Below, piece after piece: positions 20,699 to 26,815 of a DNA stretch of 32,570 bases. Every line of letters begins with the position of its first letter. Within the stretch, counting starts at the first letter, position 1. This DNA comes from Gammaproteobacteria bacterium HGW-Gammaproteobacteria-2. Lineage in GTDB: Bacteria > Pseudomonadota > Gammaproteobacteria > Xanthomonadales > Xanthomonadaceae. A model generated the notes under the pieces. It was not told where the DNA came from, ran no database searches, and was given only the letters and a program-made list of their open reading frames with translations. The stretch is from NCBI GenBank assembly GCA_002840015.1, contig PGZE01000030.1:1-32570 (forward strand). Direction: 5' to 3'. Position numbers and translations under genes: made by a program.

Positions 20699-22189
20699 TT
20701 ACGAGTGCGCGTCATCGGTCGCGTCGGATTGCGCCTGTAGCACCGCCTGCTCGATAGCGTCGAAAGCGCCATCGGGAACCGCATGAGCGAACTGGTCGCG
20801 CCGCCTCTTCGACAACCGTCCATGCTCCAATGCCGACAGCACCAACGTGCTCAGCACATTGTTACGGATGTCAAAGCGGGCATTGATCGCCTTGACGACG
20901 CGATCATAGCGCCGCGCAAACGCAACTTGCTGTTGCAGGTTTTCCGAAAGGGCCGCCTCCGCCATGCGGATGCCGAACGCCACGCATTCGGTGGCGTCCC
21001 AGTAGCGGTAGAGACTGGCGCTGCCATCGAAGCGAAAGTCGAAGTTGTCGGCATCGAGCATGCGCACCTCCCAATGGTCGCGTGCGGGCCGCGAGAAACT
21101 CTTCAGGGCCGACAGGTAGTCGTCCTCGTGGCGTGCCATGGCAATCGACACCGGCAGGATCAAACCGTCGGCCAATCGGCCCGATTGGCACAGCGCATGA
21201 TGGAAGAGAAAACGCGACAGCCGGCCGTTGCCGTCCATGAAGGGATGGATGTATACGAAGCCGAACGATACGCACGCCGCCATCACCAGCGGATCGACGT
21301 GCGTGGCCTCGGTATTGGCGAACGTCATCAGTGCCTGCATCAACGCCGGCACCTGTTCGGGCGGCGGCGGCAGATAGCTCACACCCAGCGCGCCGGCCGA
21401 ACCATCGCTCAGCCAGTTCTGCTGGTGCCGGAACGCCACTGCTTGATCGAAAGGGTTGGCCACTGTAGCGGACTGCAACTGCACCAGATAGTCCTCGGTG
21501 AGCACGCGCGGCTGGTGCGCATGTCGCAGCAGCTCGACGAAGGCGCGCGCCTTGTCTGGCGCCGGCGCCTCGCGCTCAATCTCGAACGAAGCACGCGTTT
21601 CGCCCAGATATGCCCAGGACAATGCGCGATCCAGCATCGGCCGGTCCGTGCTCGCAGCAAAAGCGTTGGCGCGTGCCAGCACATCAGCCGTCAAACCCGC
21701 CTCAATCACCGGTGTACGCCGAACCGTCGCACACCATCCCAGCGAACCCAGGCCATTGAACTGCACCCGCCAGCGTGACGAACGCGGCCCCGGTGCAGTG
21801 ACATATCGTTGCGGATCGAACACCGGCACCGTGGCACCCGCCAGCGCGGGCAAGCCGTGCAGTTGCCGGCCAAGAAACGCTTCCCACAGAAAGCCGGCGA
21901 TGCGCAGGTACTTGCCGCTGGGTGTAGCGCGCAGCGCCGCGACCAGTTGCGCCGCGCCCACATGCGGCAGCGCCTCGGCCAGTATCTGCAGATCCGTGCC
22001 CTCGTGCTTGAGCGCGAACAGCACATGCCCCAGCAGATCGTCGACCGCCGGCGCCATCGCCGCCGGCACGGCAATGCACGCATCGCTTGCATCAATCCGC
22101 AGCACCGGCTTGACCAGTGCCGGCCGCGACGGTGCAAAGGCGCTCAGCCGAAGCTGTTGACGAAGGTGTTCATAGCCGACGGCGGGCAT
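20699..22189 (-). CDS. Fic-domain protein inserted in the cas locus
   Basis: The protein has 496 residues. The complete Fic active motif HPFMDGNGRLSR is at 315–326, so it can probably transfer AMP or another nucleotide moiety to a protein target. An inhibitory-helix candidate is SFEIER (201–206): the regulatory Glu205 is present, but the usual Gly/Asn after it is Arg. The N-terminal ~190 residues resemble those of large single-chain Fic proteins. The gene sits on the opposite strand between cas3 and csy1, where type I-F loci normally have nothing, and splits the locus into two plus-strand units. It has no good ribosome binding site. Whether it is a toxin, a defence effector or a passenger is unknown. 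Confidence 0.88.
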   Translation of the reverse strand: MPAVGYEHLRQQLRLSAFAPSRPALVKPVLRIDASDACIAVPAAMAPAVDDLLGHVLFALKHEGTDLQILAEALPHVGAAQLVAALRATPSGKYLRIAGFLWEAFLGRQLHGLPALAGATVPVFDPQRYVTAPGPRSSRWRVQFNGLGSLGWCATVRRTPVIEAGLTADVLARANAFAASTDRPMLDRALSWAYLGETRASFEIEREAPAPDKARAFVELLRHAHQPRVLTEDYLVQLQSATVANPFDQAVAFRHQQNWLSDGSAGALGVSYLPPPPEQVPALMQALMTFANTEATHVDPLVMAACVSFGFVYIHPFMDGNGRLSRFLFHHALCQSGRLADGLILPVSIAMARHEDDYLSALKSFSRPARDHWEVRMLDADNFDFRFDGSASLYRYWDATECVAFGIRMAEAALSENLQQQVAFARRYDRVVKAINARFDIRNNVLSTLVLSALEHGRLSKRRRDQFAHAVPDGAFDAIEQAVLQAQSDATDDAHS

Positions 22190-22209
22190 AGAAATTTTGT
22201 CCGGGGCAT

Positions 22210-22225
22210 GGATTTTTTGAAATCC
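22210..22225. promoter_or_regulatory. Palindrome in the fic 5' region
   Basis: GGATTT(4)AAATCC lies 21 bp upstream of the fic start. It could be a repressor site or a leader hairpin. Confidence 0.35.
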
Positions 22226-22262
22226 TACACCTGTGGCGAGTTTTTTTTGTTATTGCCTCTTA

Positions 22263-22275
22263 ATGCAAAGTGCAT
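22263..22275. promoter_or_regulatory. Short palindrome between fic and the mini-array
   Basis: ATGCA(3)TGCAT is a perfect 13-bp inverted repeat about 75 bp upstream of fic. It is a possible operator; no protein can be assigned. Confidence 0.3.
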
Positions 22276-22317
22276 AGAACTAGCGTTTTGGGCGTGACGC
22301 TTCAACGCAGGAATCTT

Positions 22318-22345
22318 GAACGTATCTGCCTGTGCGGCAGTTTTT
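22318..22345 (-). repeat. Pseudo-repeat 2 (hairpin intact, tag lost)
   Basis: Positions 5–20 of the repeat, the full Cas6f hairpin, are identical to the array. The first four bases are AAAA and the tag region is ATACGTTC, so no functional guide would follow it. Confidence 0.85.
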
Positions 22346-22371
22346 GTTGGTTGAACACTACATAACGAGCA

Positions 22372-22399
22372 TTTCTGAGCTGCCTGCACGGCAGTTGCA
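22372..22399 (-). repeat. Pseudo-repeat 1 (tag intact)
   Basis: It differs from the array repeat only at positions 1–4 and at two loop bases (GTGCA for GCACA). Stem, cleavage point and 8-nt tag are exact. Confidence 0.88.
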
Positions 22400-22404
22400 C
22401 AAGT

Positions 22405-22488
22405 CTACCAGTCGGCGTAGATTTGCAAAATCATCTTGCTCAAGTTGATAGTACAGTTCAAAAAGAGCAGGATGTAAACGACCCCCAT
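22405..22488 (-). CDS. Small hydrophobic ORF (27 codons) next to the mini-array
   Basis: ATG 22488 to TAG 22405 encodes a 27-residue peptide beginning MGVVYILLFLN and ending QIYADW; it is rich in Ile, Leu and Val. It ends 5 bp before pseudo-repeat 1, on the same strand, and the predicted Csy target lies inside it. In the transcript the possible ribosome site GAGAGGG falls in the loop, and the ATG in the 3' arm, of a perfect 10-bp hairpin (22482–22515), so translation would be restrained. Small hydrophobic peptides or mini-ORFs are common in toxin modules. There is no evidence that this one is expressed, and it may be chance. Confidence 0.35.
   Translation of the reverse strand: MGVVYILLFLNCTINLSKMILQIYADW
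22423..22452 (+). promoter_or_regulatory. Candidate rightward (csy) promoter
   Basis: TTGCAA (22423–22428), 18 bp, GATAGT (22447–22452), each 4/6 to the sigma-70 consensus. An alternative is TTGATA (22445–22450), 17 bp, CAGGAT (22468–22473). Both overlap the predicted Csy target. Weak evidence. Confidence 0.3.
22444..22471 (-). promoter_or_regulatory. Predicted Csy target site (CC PAM plus protospacer) for the mini-array guide
   Basis: On the minus strand CC (22471–22470) is followed by a protospacer (22469–22444) matching the guide at positions 1–5, 7, 8, 10, 11, 13, 15–17, 19, 21 and 23–26. Mismatches are 6, 9, 12, 14, 18, 20 and 22; positions 6, 12 and 18 are flipped out in Cascade-type complexes. 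The match stops at 26, where pseudo-repeat 2 starts. The site lies between the csy1 and fic units and overlaps candidate promoters on both strands. Confidence 0.8.
22448..22478 (-). promoter_or_regulatory. Candidate leftward promoter for the guide RNA and fic
   Basis: TTTACA (22478–22473), 19 bp, TACTAT (22453–22448). It would start transcription near 22440, ahead of pseudo-repeat 1, and it contains the predicted target site. The spacing is long, so confidence is low. Confidence 0.3.
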
Positions 22489-22515
22489 CGCAAGACGGCC
22501 CTCTCGCGATGGGGG
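22482..22515. other. Perfect 10-bp hairpin upstream of csy1
   Basis: Arms CCCCCATCGC (22482–22491) and GCGATGGGGG (22506–22515) are separated by 14 nt. No U tract follows on either strand, so it is not a typical terminator. Confidence 0.75.
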
Positions 22516-22625
22516 ATGAGCAACGCCGCAGGCTGGGTAGCCGGGCATCAAACCTCGAAGAACAGACGAGGAGGAGGGTATAGGTGTGGTGGGCAAAGAA
22601 CAGTACATGTTCAGATTAGTCCTTT

Positions 22626-22678
22626 GACGGGCTCGCCCGTCCTTGACCAACACGCCCCGGAGCAGCATTGCTCCGGGG
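22626..22678 (+). other. Two strong hairpins in the csy1 leader
   Basis: GACGGG/CCCGTC with a CTCG loop (22626–22641), and CCCCGGAGCA/TGCTCCGGGG with a GCAT loop (22655–22678). The second ends 40 bp before csy1. Neither is followed by Us, so an attenuator, processing or mRNA-stability role is possible but untested. Confidence 0.6.
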
Positions 22679-22703
22679 ATTCTACACGGAGACGTACCAA
22701 CCC

Positions 22704-22711
22704 AGGAGGAG
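22704..22711 (+). promoter_or_regulatory. Strong ribosome binding site of csy1
   Basis: AGGAGGAG lies 7 nt before GTG 22719. It fixes that start over the longer frame beginning at 22668. Confidence 0.8.
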
Positions 22712-22718
22712 TCTGCTC

Positions 22719-24086
22719 GTGTCTGACGCCCTTTCCGTTCATCAGTCCAGCTTCCGCACCGCCATCGAAGCATTTCTGAAAAAGCGCCTCGACGACAAGC
22801 TGGACAAGCTCGCCGACGACGACCCCAAGCGCGAGGCATTGACCTCACAGTATCGCTACAGCGCCTGGATAGACGATGCCGCACGCCGTGTGGCGCAGAT
22901 TCAGTCCGTCACCCATGCGCTCAAACCCACTCACCCCGATGCGCGCGGCACCAATCTCTACAAGCCGCCGGATGCACTACCGGCACACACCGAGGTTGGC
23001 AGCCATTGCCTCGGCGCGAATTTCGCCGACGATGTGGTCGGCAACGCGGCTGCGCTTGATATCTACAAGTTCCTCAAGATCGATGTCGCAGGCCGATCAC
23101 TGCTCGATTGGATGCTGGATGGCGACGCCGCAATTGCGGCAGCCTTGAGCAACGATGCCGCACAGGCACAGGCATGGATCGAGGCGTTCAGCGGCATCAC
23201 CCGCCCGCGCAGCGAAACAATGGCCTCGCACACTCGCGCCAAGCAGCTTTACTGGCTCAGTGGCGATGACCCGACCGAGGATAGCCACTATCATCTGCTG
23301 GCACCGCTGTATTCCAGCTCGCTCGCGCACGCGGTGTATCTCACCCTCAACGAGGATCGCTTTGGCGATGCCGCCAAGGCGGCGCGTCAAGCGCGGCGCG
23401 ATAGCCGGGAACACCCCACCGGCTATCGCGATTATCCAAACCTGGCAGTGCAGAAGTTGGGTGGCACCAAGCCGCAGAACATCTCGCAGCTCAACAGCGA
23501 GCGTCGCGGCGACAACTATCTGCTTGGCTCGCTGCCGCCACATTGGCAGTCGCTCACGATCAAGGAACCGTGGCTGGTCGAATCGGTGTTCCCGCGCCGC
23601 TATGGCCGCCGTGAGGAGGTGCGCGCGGAAGTCGCGGCCATGCGTACATTTCTACTCAGCAAACCGCCAACGAATGTACACACCCGCAACCGTATCGAGC
23701 GCCACCTCAATGCATTGATCGATGCGTTGGTCGCCTTCGCCCTCGAACTGCAAACTGGTTTGACGCCCGGCTGGAGCGCCGATACGCGCTGCAAACTGGC
23801 TGAAAGCGAACGGCTGTGGCTCGATCCCGGCCGCGCCGGGCACGACGAGGAATTTCATCGCCGCTGGCAATTCATGGGCTGGCCCGACGACATCGGCGCG
23901 CGCTTCGGCAACTGGCTCAACGAAGTGCTCGGCAAGGAGTTCGCCATGGGCGACGCCGAACAACGCGTGTGGCGAAGCGAGCTGTTGCTCGACGAGAGCG
24001 GCGTGGGCTGGGCGCAGCAGTTGCACCTGCAACGCCACCATCGCGCTGCGCCGCGCCACATCCCAAAGCGGAGGCCAGGCCCATGA
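22719..24086 (+). CDS. csy1: Csy1 (Cas8f), large subunit of the type I-F complex
   Basis: Csy1 pairs with Csy2 at the crRNA 5' tag end and reads the CC PAM. The protein has 455 residues from GTG 22719, close to the usual ~430–450. It is recognised by order and by segments such as HTEVGSHCLGANFADDVVGNAAALD, RPRSETMASHTRAKQLYWLSG, LAVQKLGGTKPQNISQLNSERRG and LLGSLPPHW. The first 17 codons of the longer open frame lie in the leader hairpin and are rejected. The stop overlaps csy2 by 4 nt (ATGA). The 229 bp upstream of its start separate it from the regulatory mini-array region. Confidence 0.95.
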   Translation: MSDALSVHQSSFRTAIEAFLKKRLDDKLDKLADDDPKREALTSQYRYSAWIDDAARRVAQIQSVTHALKPTHPDARGTNLYKPPDALPAHTEVGSHCLGANFADDVVGNAAALDIYKFLKIDVAGRSLLDWMLDGDAAIAAALSNDAAQAQAWIEAFSGITRPRSETMASHTRAKQLYWLSGDDPTEDSHYHLLAPLYSSSLAHAVYLTLNEDRFGDAAKAARQARRDSREHPTGYRDYPNLAVQKLGGTKPQNISQLNSERRGDNYLLGSLPPHWQSLTIKEPWLVESVFPRRYGRREEVRAEVAAMRTFLLSKPPTNVHTRNRIERHLNALIDALVAFALELQTGLTPGWSADTRCKLAESERLWLDPGRAGHDEEFHRRWQFMGWPDDIGARFGNWLNEVLGKEFAMGDAEQRVWRSELLLDESGVGWAQQLHLQRHHRAAPRHIPKRRPGP

Positions 24087-25078
24087 ACAGCAAACCCCTG
24101 CAAAGCCCTGGCGTGTTGGTGTTGCCGCACCTGCGCATCCAGAACGCCAATGCGATTTCCAGCCCGCTGACGCACGGCTTCCCATCGATGACCGCGTTCC
24201 TCGGGCTGATGTGGGCTCTCGAACGCAAGCTCGAAGGCCGCGATCTGGGCATCAGTTTCGACGCCGTTGGCGTGATCTGCCACGACTTCGACGAGCAGAC
24301 CACCGACGAAGGCTATGTGCGCAAGTTCCGGCTTACCCGCAATCCGATAGAACGCGACGGCGGCACCGCCGCCATCGTCGAAGAAGGCCGCATCCATCTC
24401 GATATCACTGTGATCTTCGCCATCGACGGTGGCGTGATCGGCGCGGTTAACGAACGCCAGCAAGAGGTTGCCGATGCGGTGGCCGAGGTGGTGGCAGGCA
24501 TGCGTGTGGCTGGCGGCAGCGTGCTGCCAAGCGGTGGCCCACGTTGGCGATCGCAGCCACGCATTACGTGTTGGGCCGATGATTATAAAGCGCAGCACAC
24601 GCAGTTCCGCCAACTCCGCCGTCGCTGGCTGCCCGGCTTTGCCTTGGTCGCACGCGACGACCTGCTGGCAACACGCACCGCCGCTTTGCAAGCAAGCAAC
24701 CCGGACGCCACCGCGCTCGATGCCTTGCTCGACCTGTCGCGTTTCAACTGGCGCTCGCAGCGCAGCGAGGATCCCGATGCAGCCGCCGACACCGCCAAGG
24801 CGAAGGTCGAATGGCATCACGACCGCAATGAAGGCTGGCTGGTACCGATTCCAGTCGGTTATGGCGCACTTTCGGAACTGCATCCACCCGGCAGCGTCGC
24901 CAACACCCGCGATGGCGACACGTCGTTTCGTTTCGTCGATAGCCTGTATTCCATCGGCCAATGGCTCGGCCCGCATCGCCTCAACCACATCGACCAACTG
25001 CTCTGGTACGCCGACAACGACCCGACCAGTGGCCTGTACCGCTGCCGTAACGACTATGCCACCGCTGCGCTTGACTGA
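24083..25078 (+). CDS. csy2: Csy2 (Cas5f)
   Basis: Csy2 caps the crRNA 5' tag together with Csy1. The protein has 331 residues. The family N terminus GVLVLPHLRIQNANAISSPLTHGFPSMTAFLGLMWAL is clear, and the C terminus holds WLVPIPVGYGALSELHPPG and FVDSLYSIGQWLGPHRLNHIDQLLW. ATG 24083 has GGAGG 8 nt upstream and a 4-nt overlap with csy1; the longer open frame upstream is inside csy1. csy3 follows 24 bp downstream. Confidence 0.95.
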   Translation: MNSKPLQSPGVLVLPHLRIQNANAISSPLTHGFPSMTAFLGLMWALERKLEGRDLGISFDAVGVICHDFDEQTTDEGYVRKFRLTRNPIERDGGTAAIVEEGRIHLDITVIFAIDGGVIGAVNERQQEVADAVAEVVAGMRVAGGSVLPSGGPRWRSQPRITCWADDYKAQHTQFRQLRRRWLPGFALVARDDLLATRTAALQASNPDATALDALLDLSRFNWRSQRSEDPDAAADTAKAKVEWHHDRNEGWLVPIPVGYGALSELHPPGSVANTRDGDTSFRFVDSLYSIGQWLGPHRLNHIDQLLWYADNDPTSGLYRCRNDYATAALD

Positions 25079-25102
25079 CTCAACCACACAAGGAGTTTCA
25101 TC

Positions 25103-26113
25103 ATGACACTCAAAACTGCTTCCGTACTCGCCTTTGAACGCAAACTCGACCCGTCCGATGCCCTGTTCTTCGCTGGCAATTGGGCTGTACGCGATAGCAA
25201 TGACACGTGGCAACCGGTTGCACTTCGTGAAAAATCCGTGCGCGGCACCATTTCCAATCGCCTCAAGACCAAAGACCAGGACCCTGCCAAGCTTGATGCG
25301 GCGATCGAAAACCCAAACCTGCAGACCGTAGACGTTGCTGCATTGGCGGCCGATACCGACACCCTGAAGGTTGCGTTCACTCTGCGCGTACTCGGCGGCA
25401 CTGGCACCCCGTCGGCCTGCAACGACTCCGAATACCGCACCAAGTTGCTTGCCACAGTGCAAAGTTATGTCGATGCCAATGGCTTTGCCGAACTTGCCCG
25501 CCGCTACGCGCTCAACGTTGCCAATGGTCGCTTCCTCTGGCGCAATCGGGTGGGCGCCGAGCAAGTAGAGGTGCGGATTGCACATTGGGTGGATGGCCAA
25601 GCCAAAACCACTTGGACTTTTGACGCGTTGTCACTCCCTTGGCGCGATTTCAATGCCAGCAATCCAGCGCTCGATGCTTTGACGGCGTTGATTGCCAACG
25701 GCCTTTCGGGTAAGCAACACGTCTTGCTTCAGGTCACCGCTTTTGTGCGTTTGGGCGCTGGCCAGGAAGTGTTCCCTTCGCAGGAATTGATCCTCGAACG
25801 TGGGCGCGGCGACAAAAGCAAAACCCTTTACGACGTGGAAGGCATTGCCGCCATACACTCACAAAAACTCGGCAACGCCATTCGAACGGTAGATACCTGG
25901 TACGAAGGTGCGCACGAATTGGGCCCCATTGCCGTGGAACCCTACGGCTCGGTCACCACCCAAGGCAAAGCCTTTCGCCAGCCCAAGCAGAAGAGCGACT
26001 TCTACACCCTGCTCGACAACTGGATTCTGAAAGATGCGACGCCGGAACTGGAACAACAGCACTTCGTGATCGCCACACTGATCCGTGGCGGCGTGTTCGG
26101 CGAGGCAGGCTAA
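25103..26113 (+). CDS. csy3: Csy3 (Cas7f), backbone subunit
   Basis: Csy3 forms the helical backbone, normally six copies, each covering six guide nucleotides and flipping out every sixth base. The protein has 336 residues and starts [22 protein letters not shown]. Other typical segments are [30 protein letters not shown], and [25 protein letters not shown] precedes the ATG. cas6f begins 3 bp after its stop, so the four csy genes form one operon. Confidence 0.96.
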   Translation: MTLKTASVLAFERKLDPSDALFFAGNWAVRDSNDTWQPVALREKSVRGTISNRLKTKDQDPAKLDAAIENPNLQTVDVAALAADTDTLKVAFTLRVLGGTGTPSACNDSEYRTKLLATVQSYVDANGFAELARRYALNVANGRFLWRNRVGAEQVEVRIAHWVDGQAKTTWTFDALSLPWRDFNASNPALDALTALIANGLSGKQHVLLQVTAFVRLGAGQEVFPSQELILERGRGDKSKTLYDVEGIAAIHSQKLGNAIRTVDTWYEGAHELGPIAVEPYGSVTTQGKAFRQPKQKSDFYTLLDNWILKDATPELEQQHFVIATLIRGGVFGEAG

Positions 26114-26116
26114 GCC

Positions 26117-26683
26117 ATGGACCACTATATCGACCTGCATCTGCCTCCCGACCCCGAGTTTCCGGCGCACCAATTGCTGAGCACGCTTTACGGAAAGCTG
26201 CATCACGCCCTGGTGCGGCTTCACCGCGACGATATTGGCGTCAGCTTCCCCGGCCACAACGACGCAACGCCTAGCCTCGGCACGCACCTGCGTTTGCATG
26301 GAAACAGCGCGGCGCTATCTGGATTGATCGCAGAACCGTGGTTGGGTGGCCTGTCCGGCCTTGTGCAGCAATCGAGCGTTCAAGCGGTTCCGGGAATTGC
26401 TCAATACCGCCTCGTCAGCCGTGTACAGGCAAAGAGCAGCCCCGAACGCTTGCGCCGCCGCGCCATGCGGCGGCACGGCATCGATGCGCACACCGCACGT
26501 GAACGTATTCCCGACAGTGCCGCCGAATCCTTGACGCTGCCATTCGTACAGGTTGCCAGCAGCAGTACTGGCCAGCCGCACTTTCACCTTTACATTCGTC
26601 ACGGCCCCATTCGCGTAGAGTCCGCAGCGGGAACTTTCAACAGCTATGGGCTAAGCAGGGATGCCACCATCCCTTGGTTCTGA
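26117..26683 (+). CDS. cas6f: Cas6f (Csy4), crRNA-processing endoribonuclease
   Basis: Cas6f cuts the repeat 3' of its stem-loop and stays bound to the crRNA 3' hairpin. The protein has 188 residues. It is close to P. aeruginosa Csy4 throughout, including the catalytic His29 (LYGKLHHAL), Arg102 and Gln104 (SRVQAKS), the arginine helix ERLRRRAMRRH with Arg115, Arg118 and Arg119, and Ser148 in VASSSTGQ. Its substrate stem CTGCC/GGCAG occurs in all array repeats but one and in both pseudo-repeats upstream of csy1. Confidence 0.97.
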   Translation: MDHYIDLHLPPDPEFPAHQLLSTLYGKLHHALVRLHRDDIGVSFPGHNDATPSLGTHLRLHGNSAALSGLIAEPWLGGLSGLVQQSSVQAVPGIAQYRLVSRVQAKSSPERLRRRAMRRHGIDAHTARERIPDSAAESLTLPFVQVASSSTGQPHFHLYIRHGPIRVESAAGTFNSYGLSRDATIPWF

Positions 26684-26815
26684 AAACCCTTTTTTCCCCG
26701 TTCTCGGAAATTGCTGTAAAAACAGGCTTCTGCGCGGCGCCCCACCGGAAAGGGGGATGTTGCGCAGAAGTCTGTTTGTTTTATACGATCATGCTGTTAT
26801 CGTGATTTCGCTCTA
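26684..26815 (+). promoter_or_regulatory. CRISPR leader
   Basis: The 132 bp between cas6f and the first repeat is the leader, since I-F arrays read away from it in this repeat orientation. It holds a long hairpin and then an AT-rich stretch. A candidate IHF site, GATCATGCTGTTA (26787–26799), matches 7 of 9 specified positions of WATCAANNNNTTR; IHF is used in spacer integration in some systems. Confidence 0.75.
26721..26787 (+). terminator. Long hairpin followed by T-rich run after cas6f
   Basis: AACAGGCTTCTGCGC (26721–26735) pairs with GCGCAGAAGTCTGTT (26762–26776), a 15-bp stem with one G·U, followed by TGTTTTATACG. It may end csy operon transcription inside the leader. Confidence 0.5.

Larger units (their letters stand above)
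22318..22399 (-). ncRNA. CRISPR-like mini-array encoding a crRNA-like guide (CreR-type candidate)
   Basis: On the minus strand, 22399–22372 is a degenerate repeat matching the array consensus at 22 of 28 positions. It includes both stem arms (CTGCC, GGCAG) and the whole 5' tag CTCAGAAA. A 26-nt pseudo-spacer follows (22371–22346), then a second degenerate repeat (22345–22318) whose ACTGCCGCACAGGCAG core is identical to the array but whose tag is lost. Cas6f cutting after each stem would give one RNA with a normal tag, a shortened guide and a normal 3' hairpin. That is what a crRNA-like regulatory RNA needs. Array repeats read on the plus strand, so this is an independent unit in opposite orientation. 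Confidence 0.85.

Noticed and set aside
22224-22248. Possible third degenerate repeat (CCTGTGGCGAGTTTT resembles the edge of pseudo-repeat 2)
   Set aside because: The Cas6f stem is not preserved, the tag is absent, and it lies about 100 nt from pseudo-repeat 2.
22423-22779. 118-residue plus-strand open frame ahead of csy1
   Set aside because: No ribosome site or family likeness; it crosses the structured leader and overlaps csy1 in another frame.
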